This document shows, in pieces, positions 25,196 to 33,839 of a DNA stretch of 36,285 nt (positions are counted from its first letter, which is position 1; every line of letters starts with the position of its first letter). Position numbers and translations under genes: made by a program. Under the pieces are notes generated by a model. That model worked only from the letters and a program-made list of their open reading frames with translations, ran no database searches and was not told where the DNA came from. The stretch lies in NCBI GenBank assembly GCA_015655035.1, contig JAATFS010000069.1, positions 1-36,285 on the forward strand, in the 5' to 3' direction. The stretch is from Lysobacterales bacterium. GTDB lineage: Bacteria > Pseudomonadota > Gammaproteobacteria > Xanthomonadales > Xanthomonadaceae.

Positions 25196-26212
25196 TCAGT
25201 GATACCCCGATTCCGCAGTGATCTTCCCGCGGAACACCCGATACGACCACACCGTATAACCCAGCACCAGCGGCAACAACACCGCCAACCCCACCATCGT
25301 GAACACCAGCGAAGATTCAGGCGCCGCGGCCTGCCAGATCGTATACGTCGGCGGCACCAGATACGGCCACATCCCCAGCACCAAGCCAGCGAACCCCAGC
25401 ACGAACAACGCCATCGCCAGCAGGAACGGAAGCAGATCCGAACGCGCACTCATCGCCGCCGACCACAGCGCCGCACTCACACCCAACACCAGCAGCGGCA
25501 CCGGCAACAACCACAGGAACGCATCACCCGCGAACCAGCGTGCCATCACCCGCGAATCCAGCGACGGCAACCAGGCACTGACCAACCCCATGAACACCAG
25601 CACCACCACCGCCAACGGGCGCGTGAGCTGGCGCGCGAGCGCCTGCGCATGTCCCTCGGTCTTCAGGATCAGCCAGGTACTGCCTAGCAAGGCGTAGCCG
25701 AACACCAGTGCCGCGCCGGTCAGCATCGAGAACGGACTGAACCAGCCCCACGCGCCTCCCACGTAGACGCCATCGGCGATCGGCAGACCTTTCACCAGCG
25801 CCCCCAGGATCACGCCTTGCGAAAACGCGGCCAGGATCGAGCCAGCCGCGAACGCATTGCTCCACAGCCGCCGCGAACGATGCGCCTTGAAACGGAACTC
25901 GAACGCCACGCCACGGAACACCAGTGCCATCACCATCAACAGCACCGGCAGATACAGCGACGACAGCACCACCGCATACGCCACCGGGAATGCCGCCATC
26001 AGCGCCGCGCCACCCAATACCAGCCAGGTCTCGTTGCCATCCCAGATCGGCGCAGCGGTGTTCATCATCAGGTCCAGTTGCGCCTCGTCCTGGCGCAGCG
26101 GAGCCAGGATGCCGATACCCAGTACGAACCCATCCAGCACCACGTACATCAGCACGCCGAAGCCGATCACGCCAAACCACACCACCGGCAGCACGGTAGA
26201 AAGATCCATCAT
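25196..26212 (-). CDS. cydB: Cytochrome bd-type ubiquinol oxidase subunit II (CioB/CydB)
   Basis: A 338-residue membrane protein with about eight helices, belonging to the CydB family. The start, VVWFGVIGFGVLMYVVLDGFVLGIGIL, is the typical first helix, and NTAAPIWDGNETWLVLGGAALMAAFPVAYA matches the central conserved block (motifs WDGNETWL and AFPVAYA are visible). It pairs with subunit I to carry menaquinol/ubiquinol oxidation. Its ATG overlaps the cydA stop by four bases; two ATGs in tandem (26212 and 26209) are both possible starts. No CydX-like short gene is evident after it on the minus strand. Confidence 0.92.
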   Translation of the reverse strand: MMDLSTVLPVVWFGVIGFGVLMYVVLDGFVLGIGILAPLRQDEAQLDLMMNTAAPIWDGNETWLVLGGAALMAAFPVAYAVVLSSLYLPVLLMVMALVFRGVAFEFRFKAHRSRRLWSNAFAAGSILAAFSQGVILGALVKGLPIADGVYVGGAWGWFSPFSMLTGAALVFGYALLGSTWLILKTEGHAQALARQLTRPLAVVVLVFMGLVSAWLPSLDSRVMARWFAGDAFLWLLPVPLLVLGVSAALWSAAMSARSDLLPFLLAMALFVLGFAGLVLGMWPYLVPPTYTIWQAAAPESSLVFTMVGLAVLLPLVLGYTVWSYRVFRGKITAESGYH

Positions 26213-27606
26213 TTGGTCTCCTCGATCGATTCGTCGGCCGCCGACAACGGCCGCGCCGGGGTCCGCTCGCCGTGCGCCAGGCTAGGCCCTTCGTCGTACG
26301 GCTGCGGCCCTTTCTTCACGATCTTGACCAGATACCAGATGCCCCAGCCAAAGACGAAGGCATAACCGGCGACATACACCGCAAGCGAAATCGCCGTCAT
26401 CAATGCGGACTGCGGACCTACCGCGTCGGCGGTACGCAGCACGCCATAGACCGCGTAGGGCTGCCGCCCCATCTCGGTGACGAACCAGCCCGACACCAGT
26501 GCGATGAAACCGGCCGGCAGCATCCAGCGCCACACCGCCGGCAGCCAGCGCCACTGCAACAACTTGCCACGCCACCATGCAAATACCGATACCCACGCCA
26601 GCACCAGCATCAACGTCCCCAGTCCGACCATGATGCGGAACGCAAAGAATACCGGGGTCACCGGTGGGCGATCCTGCGCCGGCACGCTGGTCAACGGCGC
26701 GATCTCGCCATTCAGGCTGTGGGTCAGGATCAGGCTGCCCAGGCGCGGGATGGCGATCTCGTGGTCGTTGCGTTCCTGCGCCGCATTGGGCAGTGTGAAC
26801 AGCACCAGCGGAACCCCTTTGCCCTCCCCTTCGCTGTGCCAGTGCGCTTCTATCGCCGCGATCTTCATCGGCTGGTGTTCAAGCGTATTGAGCCCATGCT
26901 GGTCGCCAACGAATATCTGGATCGGCAAGATGATCGCCGCGAATGCCACTGCCAGCTTCAACAGGCGCAAGCCGGCGTCGCGATGCACTCCCCGCAGGTA
27001 CCACGCACCGATCGCCCCCACCACGAAGCAGGTGGTGATGAACGAGCCCAGCGCCATATGCGTCAAGCGATAAGGAAACGACGGATTGAAGACCACCCGC
27101 CACCAGTTCACCGGGTGCACGACGCCATCGATCACCTGGAAGCCGGCTGGCGTGTGCAGCCAGCTATTGGAGGCCAAGATCCAGAACGTCGAGAACAACG
27201 TGCCCAGCGCCACCATGCAGGTGGCGAAGAAATGCAGGCGTTCGGAGATCCGTCCCCAGCCGAACATCATCACACCGAGAAAACTGGCCTCCAGAAAGAA
27301 GGCGGTAAGCACTTCGTAGCTCAGCAGTGGGCCGATCACGCTGCCGGCGACGCGACTGAGACCGGGCCAGTTGGTGCCGAACTGAAACGCCATCACGATG
27401 CCGCTGACCACGCCCATGCCAAACGACACGGCGAAGATCTTCTGCCAGAAGAAATACAGCTCCCGCCAGACCGGCAGGTGCGTCCTCAGCCATCGCCATT
27501 CAAGGAATGCCAGGAAACTGGACAGCCCGATGGTGAATGCGGGAAACAGGACATGGAAGGTAATGACGAATCCGAACTGGACTCTCGACAGCAGCAATGC
27601 ATCCAC
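26209..27606 (-). CDS. cydA: Cytochrome bd-type oxidase subunit I, cyanide-insensitive type (CioA/CydA)
   Basis: A 465-residue subunit I. The haem ligand His18 is in FVITFHVLFPAFTIG, GDQHGLNTLEHQPMKIAAIEAHW is the quinol-side region, and MGRQPYAVYGVLRTADAV is the GRQPW/Y motif near the second haem. The Q-loop is of the short type, as in the cyanide-insensitive oxidases of Pseudomonas. It reduces oxygen to water with quinol. I use a GTG start at 27606, which gives MDALLLSRVQFGF, close to other family members; no in-frame ATG is better. It is followed by cydB. Confidence 0.92.
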   Translation of the reverse strand: MDALLLSRVQFGFVITFHVLFPAFTIGLSSFLAFLEWRWLRTHLPVWRELYFFWQKIFAVSFGMGVVSGIVMAFQFGTNWPGLSRVAGSVIGPLLSYEVLTAFFLEASFLGVMMFGWGRISERLHFFATCMVALGTLFSTFWILASNSWLHTPAGFQVIDGVVHPVNWWRVVFNPSFPYRLTHMALGSFITTCFVVGAIGAWYLRGVHRDAGLRLLKLAVAFAAIILPIQIFVGDQHGLNTLEHQPMKIAAIEAHWHSEGEGKGVPLVLFTLPNAAQERNDHEIAIPRLGSLILTHSLNGEIAPLTSVPAQDRPPVTPVFFAFRIMVGLGTLMLVLAWVSVFAWWRGKLLQWRWLPAVWRWMLPAGFIALVSGWFVTEMGRQPYAVYGVLRTADAVGPQSALMTAISLAVYVAGYAFVFGWGIWYLVKIVKKGPQPYDEGPSLAHGERTPARPLSAADESIEETK

Positions 27607-27687
27607 GGGCGCATCCCAATGGGAAAAAGTGCCATCACCGAGGCGGGCATTCCACCCGAACGGACAGTCTCGAATCCGGCGCCTCTA

Positions 27688-27693
27688 CTTATA
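27688..27693 (-). promoter_or_regulatory. Possible -10 box for cydAB
   Basis: Read on the minus strand, positions 27693-27688 are TATAAG, about 82 nt before the cydA start, in the 224-nt gap after the permease gene. No convincing -35 or Fnr/Anr site (TTGAT-N4-ATCAA) was seen by eye. The rest of the gap (27607-27830) shows no gene. Confidence 0.3.
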
Positions 27694-27830
27694 CCCAGGG
27701 CTGCGCGATGGCGGCGAAAAGAATACCCGCTCCGCACCGAAACCGGTTGCGGCAGATCGTCGCACTGATGTCGCTCGAGGCTCGCGTCCTCGCCGTTGGA
27801 AGCGCGTCCGTCATCGTTACTTCATCTCGC

Positions 27831-29213
27831 TTACACGCGGCGCAGCCGCCGCGCCACTTCGCTGGCCACCGCGATCGCAGCGGTCAATGCCGCCATCGAC
27901 AGGAACTGCATGCGGGTCTCGGCCGACGCCACCAGCAAACCGAAGATCACCGCCAGGATCGCCAACGCCAACAAGGTCAGTAGCGGGAACCCGCGCATGC
28001 GGAACGGCAATGGCGTACCGGTGCGATCGGCGCGCTTGCGCAGGATCAGTTGCGACAGCAGCGAGATCGTCCACACCAGCAGGCAGGTCGCGCCCACGAT
28101 GTTGAGCAGCACTGGCAGCACGCGGTTGGGATAGAGCACCTCCAGCACGGCCGCGACGAATCCGAACAACACGCTGGCCAGCACCGCCGGTACCGGCACC
28201 TGGCGGCGATTGGTCAGGCCCAGCATGCGCGGCGCTTCGCCACGCTGGCCCAGCGAATAGATCATGCGCGAAGCGCCATAGAGATTGGCATTGAGCGCCG
28301 ACAGCAATGCGATCACGGCAATCAGCGTGATCGCGGTGGCCGCGCCAGGAATCCGCGCCGCCTGCAACACCGCCGCGAACGGGGAACTCAATGACTCGCT
28401 CTGCCACGGCACCACTGCAATGATCACGCTCAGCGAACCGATGTAGAACACCAGGATGCGCCAAGCTACGGTACGGATCGCCCGCACCAGGGTTCGGCCG
28501 GGATCGGCGGTTTCCGCTGCGGCCACCGCTACGATCTCGGTGCCGCCGAAGGCGAACACCACCACCAGCAACGCCGCGCCAACGCCGGCCAGGCCCTTGG
28601 GGGCGAATCCACCGTTGGCGGTGAAATTGGACAATCCTGGCGAAGCGACGCCCGGCAGCCAGCCGGCCAGCAGCGCCAAGCCGATCAGCAGAAAAACCAG
28701 AATCGCCGCAACTTTGAGAATGGCGAACCAGAACTCGAACTCGCCGAAATTGCGCACGCCCATCAGGTTGATCACGGTGAACGCCGCCATGAAGGTCAGC
28801 GCCAATGCCGGCACCGGCAATTGCGGCCATACCGTGGCCAGCAGTCCGGCCGCGCCCATTGCCTCAGCCGCCACCACGATCACGATCTGCAACCACCATA
28901 ACCAGCCGACGGTGGCACCAGCGGTCGGCCCCATAGCGTCGGCCGCATAGACCGAGAATGCGCCACTGGTCGGCTTGGCCGCAGCCATTTCGCCCAGCGC
29001 GTTCATCACGATGATCACCAGCGCACCGGCCACCAGGTAGGACAGCAGCACCGCCGGCCCGGCCGCCTGCACGCCTACGCCGGAGCCCAGGAACAGCCCT
29101 GCTCCGATCGCACTGCCCAGGCCCATCATGATCAATTGCCGTGGCTTGAGTGCGTGCCCCAGCTGCGGCGAAGCGGATTGGCTCAGATCGGGAGATACGG
29201 GCGCTGGCGACAT
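27831..29213 (-). CDS. Amino acid permease, APC superfamily (AAT/GabP-like)
   Basis: A 460-residue transporter with about 12 membrane helices. It begins with a soluble tail and then LKPRQLIMMGLGSAIGAGLFLGSG, the unwound first helix with the GSAIGAGLF substrate motif of the amino-acid/GABA permease branch. EMAAAKPTSGAFSVYAADAMG and FGGTEIVAVAAAE are also typical. It moves amino acids with protons; the substrate is not evident. I chose the ATG at 29213 (MSPAPVSPDLSQ). Upstream residues in frame (to 29363) are arginine-rich and unlike the family. It is followed at 224 nt by cydA on the same strand. Confidence 0.88.
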   Translation of the reverse strand: MSPAPVSPDLSQSASPQLGHALKPRQLIMMGLGSAIGAGLFLGSGVGVQAAGPAVLLSYLVAGALVIIVMNALGEMAAAKPTSGAFSVYAADAMGPTAGATVGWLWWLQIVIVVAAEAMGAAGLLATVWPQLPVPALALTFMAAFTVINLMGVRNFGEFEFWFAILKVAAILVFLLIGLALLAGWLPGVASPGLSNFTANGGFAPKGLAGVGAALLVVVFAFGGTEIVAVAAAETADPGRTLVRAIRTVAWRILVFYIGSLSVIIAVVPWQSESLSSPFAAVLQAARIPGAATAITLIAVIALLSALNANLYGASRMIYSLGQRGEAPRMLGLTNRRQVPVPAVLASVLFGFVAAVLEVLYPNRVLPVLLNIVGATCLLVWTISLLSQLILRKRADRTGTPLPFRMRGFPLLTLLALAILAVIFGLLVASAETRMQFLSMAALTAAIAVASEVARRLRRV

Positions 29214-29620
29214 CGGCAGGATCGTTGGGTGGGAAACGCGACAAGATACCGCGTTGGCGCACCTGTGTGCGCTGCGCCACCACCGACCCCGCGCGCGCCG
29301 AATGAACGAACGGACGCGCGGCCCGATGCCGACTTGGCACCGTATGGAGGGCGCCCGCAGCACGATCTACATCCACTGCGGCCGTCCATCTGCCGCTGAC
29401 GATGTTGCAACGACTTGAAACGCGACACGCAGCAATAGCGATAAATCTCACATTTTCGATATGCCGAGGAGGTCGCGTCTACACATCGCTAAACCCACTC
29501 AGATTCCCGATCCCATCTTTCAGTAGGCTCAATCGACGTCACGGACGTGGCGTACGCATCCACTCGCTTCCCTGTGCGGGTGGCTTCGTAGTTTCCCAAC
29601 GAGAGAGAGAAGGAATGCCC
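29214..29620. promoter_or_regulatory. 407-nt divergent upstream region of permease and secreted protease
   Basis: No gene is supported in this gap. Toward the protease it becomes relatively AT-rich (29400-29540). A tentative promoter is TTGAAA (29415-29420) with GATAAA (29440-29445), 19 nt apart, giving a long leader. A purine-rich GAGAGAGAGAAGGA tract (29601-29614) ends in the Shine-Dalgarno sequence for the ATG at 29621. I looked for a plant-inducible promoter pair (TTCGC-N15-TTCGC) and for a sigma-54 site and saw neither. Confidence 0.35.
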
Positions 29621-31000
29621 ATGAATCGCAAGCACGCGCTTTACCTCGCTCTGTTTTCCAGCCTTTCCGGCACTGCATTGGCGGCCCCCACGCAAATGCT
29701 GACCGAGCCGGTCACCACAGCGCCGCAAGCCGCAAAGCTGGGCGGCGCCGTCTTTCAATCCACTCGGCTTGGACGCGCCACCATCGCCACCCAGGTGGTG
29801 AATCTCGCGGCACCCACCCCCAGCCAGCTCTCCAGCGTGAAGCAACGCCGTATCCAGCAGGTCAAACATGGCCAGCCTTTGCAGATCGGGCTCGCCCGCA
29901 ACGTGGCCCAGCCCGCCGTCAACCTGGGCGCGCTGGACTGGCAGATCGCCGACGATGGCTCGCGTGTGGCGACCTTCAGGATCACTTCGGCAAAGGCCGA
30001 ATCGTTGCGCGCAGCGCTGCAACTCAAAGGTATCGGCGCGGGCGAGCCCAAGCAGGTGACGCTGCGCTTCGCCGGCGAAGATGGACGTGTGTTCGAGCAA
30101 TCCGGCGCGAGCTTCGCTGGCAAACAACCAGGCTGGTCACCGACCGTGGAAGGTGCCACCTTGCTGGTGGAAATCGCGCTTCCGGCCGGACAATACCCGG
30201 AGAACTTCAGCCTGAACATTCCGCAGCTGTCCCACCTGGATATCAGCCCGACCGCCAGCACGCGCGACATGCTGCGCGCTGCCATCGGGGAGAGCGATTC
30301 GTGCCAGAACGACGTGATCTGCCGCAGCAATCCCAGCACCGGCTTCACCAATGCATCCAAGGCAGTGGCGCGCATGGTCTTCAGCGACAGCACGGGCTCC
30401 TATCTGTGCTCCGGCACCTTGCTCAACAACGAAAATTCGCCCAAACGCCAACTATTCTGGACCGCTGCACATTGCATCAGTACCCAGAGCGTGGCCGATT
30501 CGCTGCAAACCTATTGGCTGTATGACGCGGCCAGCTGCAATGGCAGCACGGTGAGCTCGGCGACGGTGACGCTGAGCGGGGGCGCCTATCTGCGCCACGC
30601 CAATACCACGCGTGACACCGCCCTGCTGGAATTGAAGAGCGCGCCGCCCTCCGGCACCTTCTATGCTGGCTGGAACAGTGCCGCCATCGCCGCCACCGGC
30701 ACCGCAATCGAAGGTATCCACCATCCCTCCGGCGACGTGAAAAAGTACTCGCTGGGCAGCGTGACCGGCCTGTCCACCACGCTGGACGGCAAGTCGCCGC
30801 TGTACCGCGTGGTCTGGACCGACGGCACTACCGAAGGCGGTTCCTCCGGCTCGGGCTTGTTCACGACGACCTCGGGCAACTATCAGCTGCGCGGCGGACT
30901 GTACGGGGGTTACTCGTATTGCTCCGCACAGAGCGATCCGGATTATTACTCGCGGTTCTCCGACGTGTATTCGTCAATCCAGAGCTACCTCGGACAATAG
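29621..31000 (+). CDS. Secreted lysyl-endopeptidase-like serine protease
   Basis: A 459-residue preproprotease. A signal peptide (1-22, ending ALAA) and a pro-region of about 200 residues precede a trypsin-fold domain from about Gly223 (GESDSCQNDVICR), which resembles the mature start of Achromobacter protease I. The triad is His284 (WTAAHC), Asp332 (RDTALLEL) and Ser409 (EGGSSGSGLF). Six cysteines, 228, 234, 263, 285, 306 and 434, have the spacing of the three API disulfides. Asp441 is a candidate for lysine specificity. There is no C-terminal extension. The second ATG (29621) is used since the first (29615) leaves no gap to AAGGA. Substrates and secretion system (probably type II) are inferred. 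Confidence 0.88.
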   Translation: MNRKHALYLALFSSLSGTALAAPTQMLTEPVTTAPQAAKLGGAVFQSTRLGRATIATQVVNLAAPTPSQLSSVKQRRIQQVKHGQPLQIGLARNVAQPAVNLGALDWQIADDGSRVATFRITSAKAESLRAALQLKGIGAGEPKQVTLRFAGEDGRVFEQSGASFAGKQPGWSPTVEGATLLVEIALPAGQYPENFSLNIPQLSHLDISPTASTRDMLRAAIGESDSCQNDVICRSNPSTGFTNASKAVARMVFSDSTGSYLCSGTLLNNENSPKRQLFWTAAHCISTQSVADSLQTYWLYDAASCNGSTVSSATVTLSGGAYLRHANTTRDTALLELKSAPPSGTFYAGWNSAAIAATGTAIEGIHHPSGDVKKYSLGSVTGLSTTLDGKSPLYRVVWTDGTTEGGSSGSGLFTTTSGNYQLRGGLYGGYSYCSAQSDPDYYSRFSDVYSSIQSYLGQ

Positions 31001-31026
31001 GTCCAGCCAACCGATCAATGCCGGGT

Positions 31027-31061
31027 AGGCAGAGCGGCCGCAAACTGCGGCCGCTCTGCCT
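31027..31061. terminator. Perfect 16-bp hairpin between convergent genes
   Basis: Positions 31027-31042 pair perfectly with 31046-31061 around a 3-nt loop (AAC), 26 nt after the protease stop and 128 nt beyond the pyrB stop. It is very stable and GC-rich, but neither side has a T-run. It can act for both converging transcripts. The rest of the 188-nt gap (31001-31188) shows no gene. Confidence 0.6.
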
Positions 31062-31188
31062 CCATAGGATTCTGCTGGCGGTCCGCTGATCCAGCCAGCG
31101 TCAGCTCACCCAGTCCACGCGATGGGCGACGCAATGCGCTCTGGCGGTCATGCCACCACCCAAACAGGTTCTCGCCTGCCGCCACTGC

Positions 31189-32136
31189 TCAGCCCAGCAA
31201 CGTCTCCAGCACCGCCATGCGCACGGCCACGCCGTTGGCGACCTGGCGCAGCACCCACGACTGCGGGCCGTCGGCGACTTCGTCGGTGATCTCCACGCCG
31301 CGATTGATCGGGCCTGGGTGCAGCACCGCCGCATCGGGCGCCGCGCGTTTCAGGCGTTCGGCGGTCAAGCCGTACTGTTGGTGGTAGCCCTCCAGCGACG
31401 TCACCAGTCCCTCTTCCATGCGTTCGCGCTGCAAGCGCAGCATCATCAACGCGTCGGCACCTTCGAGCATGGCATCGAAATCCTGGCCGACTACGCAACC
31501 AGCCAGGGTGTCGTCGTCCGGCAGCAGGCTCTGCGGGGCACATACGCGGATCTCGCCCGCGCCCAGGGTGCGCAGCGCGTGCAGGTCCGAACGGGCTACG
31601 CGCGAATGCTTGACGTCGCCGACGATGACCAGCTTGAGCTTGGAGAAGTCGCCGCCCTTGGCCTGGCGCAGGGTGAGCATGTCGAGCAATCCCTGGGTCG
31701 GATGGGCGGCGCGGCCATCACCGGCATTGATCAAGGCGGTGCCCTCGCCCGCCTCCTCGGCCAGGCACTCGACCGCGCCGTCCTCCGGATGGCGCACCAC
31801 GAAGCCACGCACGCCCATCGCTTCCAGGTTCTTCAACGTATCGCGTGCGGTCTCGCCCTTGCGGGTGGACGAGGTCGAGGCGTCGAAGTTCAGCACATCG
31901 GCGCCCAGCCGCTGCGCGGCCAGGTGGAACGAGCTGCGGGTGCGCGTGGAGGGTTCGAAGAACAGCGTGCACACCGCAGTGCCGGCAAGCACGTTGCGCT
32001 TGCCGACGCGTCCGACCGCAGCGTCGCGGATCTGTCCGGCGCGATCGAGCAATTGCAACAGGGTGGCGCGCGGCAAGCCGTCGAGAGTGAGCAGGTGGCG
32101 CAGGCGTCCGTCCGAATCCAGTTGCATGGTGGTCAT
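31189..32136 (-). CDS. pyrB: Aspartate carbamoyltransferase catalytic chain PyrB
   Basis: A 315-residue ATCase catalytic subunit. The carbamoyl-phosphate loop FFEPSTRTRSSFHLAA, STRKGETARDTLKNLEAM and LHPGPINRGVEI are clear. It joins carbamoyl phosphate and aspartate, the second step of pyrimidine synthesis. The sequence matches Xanthomonas PyrB, and no regulatory chain (PyrI) or pyrC-like partner follows. Start MTTMQLDSD at 32136 is used, with a second ATG at 32127 possible. It follows ruvX by 19 nt, completing algH-ruvX-pyrB, the arrangement known from pseudomonads and xanthomonads. Confidence 0.96.
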   Translation of the reverse strand: MTTMQLDSDGRLRHLLTLDGLPRATLLQLLDRAGQIRDAAVGRVGKRNVLAGTAVCTLFFEPSTRTRSSFHLAAQRLGADVLNFDASTSSTRKGETARDTLKNLEAMGVRGFVVRHPEDGAVECLAEEAGEGTALINAGDGRAAHPTQGLLDMLTLRQAKGGDFSKLKLVIVGDVKHSRVARSDLHALRTLGAGEIRVCAPQSLLPDDDTLAGCVVGQDFDAMLEGADALMMLRLQRERMEEGLVTSLEGYHQQYGLTAERLKRAAPDAAVLHPGPINRGVEITDEVADGPQSWVLRQVANGVAVRMAVLETLLG

Positions 32137-32155
32137 CGCTTAAGTCGGGGAAGAA

Positions 32156-32623
32156 TCAGGAAAGAGGGGTGGCCTGGTCGGGCGCGGACAGCCAGCGTTC
32201 GATGATGACGGCGGCGGCCATTGCATCCAGCGCTTCGGCGTCGCGGCGGCGCTTGCGTCCTTCCGCCCGCGCGCCAGCGAAGCGCTGTGCGGCCTCGACC
32301 GAGCTGGAACGCTCGTCCACCAGCACCACCGGCAGTTGATAGCGCTTGCGCAGCTGGCGGGCGAAATCGTGCGCGCGCTTGCGCGCCGGCTGGTCCTTGC
32401 CGTCGAGGGTGAGCGGATCGCCCACCACCAGGCCATGCGGACGCCATTCCTTGTGCAGGCGATCCAGCGTCGCCCAGTCTGGGCCGTTGCCATGGACATC
32501 GATCACCGCCACCGCGCGCGCGCCGGCGCCCAGCGCGCTGCCCACCGCCACGCCGATGCGGCGCGAGCCGACATCGAAACCGAGCACGGTGCCATCCAGG
32601 CGAATCGCCCCGGCCTCAAGCAT
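32156..32623 (-). CDS. ruvX: Putative pre-16S rRNA nuclease/Holliday-junction resolvase-like protein RuvX (YqgF)
   Basis: A 155-residue RNase H-like protein of the YqgF family. It opens TVLGFDVGSRRIGVAVG (catalytic Asp in FDVG), continues LVVGDPLTLDGKDQPAR, and VVLVDERSSSVEA carries the second acidic site with DAEALDAMAAAVIIERWL near the end. It processes the 16S rRNA 5' end in other bacteria; the resolvase name is older. The ATG at 32623 is inside the end of algH (8-base overlap), marking coupling. Extended versions further upstream run through algH and are rejected. Confidence 0.92.
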   Translation of the reverse strand: MLEAGAIRLDGTVLGFDVGSRRIGVAVGSALGAGARAVAVIDVHGNGPDWATLDRLHKEWRPHGLVVGDPLTLDGKDQPARKRAHDFARQLRKRYQLPVVLVDERSSSVEAAQRFAGARAEGRKRRRDAEALDAMAAAVIIERWLSAPDQATPLS

Positions 32624-33182
32624 GCCCGGAGTAATCGGTGAGGCGGAACAGATCCACGCCGATACGGCCAGCGGCGCTTTGCCAGCGCTCATCCAATGGC
32701 GTGTCGAACAATAATTCCGAATCCGAGGGCGCGGTCAGCCAACTGTTCTCGCCCAGCTCGAATTCCAGCTGCCCAGCGCCCCAGCCGGCACAGCCCAGGG
32801 CTACCAGCGCGTTGCGCGGCCCCTTGCCTTCGGCCATGGCTTCCAGGATGTCGCGCGAGGTGGTCAGGTACAGGCTTTCGCCGACCTCCAGACTGGAATC
32901 CCAGTCGCGTCCATCGTCGTGAATCACGAAGCCGCGCTCCGGATGCACCGGGCCGCCACTGAGCACGATCTGGCCGCGCAGCGCCTCGTCGCTGGTGTCG
33001 ATCCCCATCTGCGACAGCACTTCGCCCAACGTGTACTCGGAGGCCCGGTTGACCAGCACCCCCATCGCCCCGTTGTCGTCGTGCTGACAGATCAGCGCCA
33101 CGCTGCGGGAAAAGCTTGGGTCGGACAGCGCCGGCAGCGCAATCAGGAGATGCTGGGTCAGGTTGGTGGTCGCGTCGGGCAT
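32616..33182 (-). CDS. algH: AlgH/YqgE (DUF179) family protein
   Basis: A 188-residue protein with the DUF179 signature: ANQLLIALP-like NLTQHLLIALPAL, VALICQHDDNGAMGVLVNR, IVLSGGPVHPERGFVIHDD and LVALGCAGWGAGQLEFEL. The family is widespread; a role in transcription or alginate regulation (AlgH) is weakly supported. I use the ATG at 33182 (MPDATTNL); another lies at 33191. A TAAAAT sequence overlapping the 33191 ATG lies seven bases ahead of 33182, so the mRNA may be leaderless or nearly so. It is the first gene of the algH-ruvX-pyrB operon and diverges from tag. Confidence 0.9.
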   Translation of the reverse strand: MPDATTNLTQHLLIALPALSDPSFSRSVALICQHDDNGAMGVLVNRASEYTLGEVLSQMGIDTSDEALRGQIVLSGGPVHPERGFVIHDDGRDWDSSLEVGESLYLTTSRDILEAMAEGKGPRNALVALGCAGWGAGQLEFELGENSWLTAPSDSELLFDTPLDERWQSAAGRIGVDLFRLTDYSGHA

Positions 33183-33220
33183 GGCGATCATTTTAGGGCC
33201 TGTTGGCTTATTGTGTACGC

Positions 33221-33772
33221 ATGAGCGGTTACTGCAGCATCGCGCCGGGTCATCCGGTACACGGTCCTTATCACGACCATGAGTACGGCTTCCCCCAGCG
33301 CGTGGAGGCTGAACTGTTCGAACGGCTGTTGCTGGAGATCAACCAGGCCGGTTTGAGCTGGGAAACGATCCTGAGGAAGCGCGAGGGCTTCCGCCGCGCC
33401 TACGGCGGTTTCGACGTCGATACCGTGGCCGCCTACGCCGAAGCGGACATCGCGCGGCTGCTGTCGGACCCGGGGATCATCCGCAACCGGCTCAAGGTGC
33501 TGGCGGCGATCCACAACGCGCAGGTGATCCGGGGCCTGCGCGCCTCGCATGGCGGCTTCGCCGCGTGGCTGGACGCGCACCACCCGCTGGACAAGCCCGC
33601 CTGGGTGAAGCTGTTCAAGCGGACCTTCCGCTTCACCGGCGGCGAGATCACCGGCGAGTTCCTGATGAGCCTGGGCTACCTGCCCGGCGCGCACCACCGC
33701 GACTGCCCGGTCTATGCGCGCATCGCCGCGCTGCGGCCGGCCTGGGCGCAGGGGCCATCCGCCCCGTTGTAG
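33221..33772 (+). CDS. tag: DNA-3-methyladenine glycosylase I (Tag)
   Basis: A 183-residue HhH-fold glycosylase that removes 3-methyladenine from DNA. Zinc ligands align with those of E. coli Tag: Cys5 and His18 at the N-terminus (13 apart as in E. coli) and the C-terminal GAHHRDC group. LEINQAGLSWETILRKREGFR carries the pocket residues. The usual CGW and EWG are CSI and EYG. The ATG at 33221 (MSGYCSIAPGHP) is preferred over a TTG at 33203. It stands alone and diverges from algH, with a 38-nt gap. Confidence 0.9.
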   Translation: MSGYCSIAPGHPVHGPYHDHEYGFPQRVEAELFERLLLEINQAGLSWETILRKREGFRRAYGGFDVDTVAAYAEADIARLLSDPGIIRNRLKVLAAIHNAQVIRGLRASHGGFAAWLDAHHPLDKPAWVKLFKRTFRFTGGEITGEFLMSLGYLPGAHHRDCPVYARIAALRPAWAQGPSAPL

Positions 33773-33794
33773 CGGGCACCGCCGGCCTTGCCGC

Positions 33795-33818
33795 CCTCAA
33801 CCCTTCAACCCTTCAACC
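33795..33818. repeat. Short tandem repeat of an 8-nt unit
   Basis: Three successive copies of a CCTTCAAC-like unit (the first imperfect, CCCTCAAC) lie 22 nt after the tag stop, in the tag-YitT convergent gap. Confidence 0.6.
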
Positions 33819-33839
33819 CCGCGGGTTGTCAGGACGCTG

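Noticed and set aside
24763..25449. A 228-residue minus-strand frame through the DUF1294/cydB gap
   Set aside because: It crosses cydB and DUF1294 in the wrong frames and has no uniform family resemblance; treated as part of a possible repeat.
26272..27768. A 498-residue open frame on the plus strand opposite cydA
   Set aside because: It mirrors cydA in the reverse strand, is His/Arg/Gln-rich and has no motif; cydA has clear haem and quinol motifs.
29214..29620. Plant-inducible promoter box or sigma-54 site upstream of the protease
   Set aside because: No TTCGC-N15-TTCGC pair and no TGGCAC-N5-TTGC pair was found by eye in this gap.
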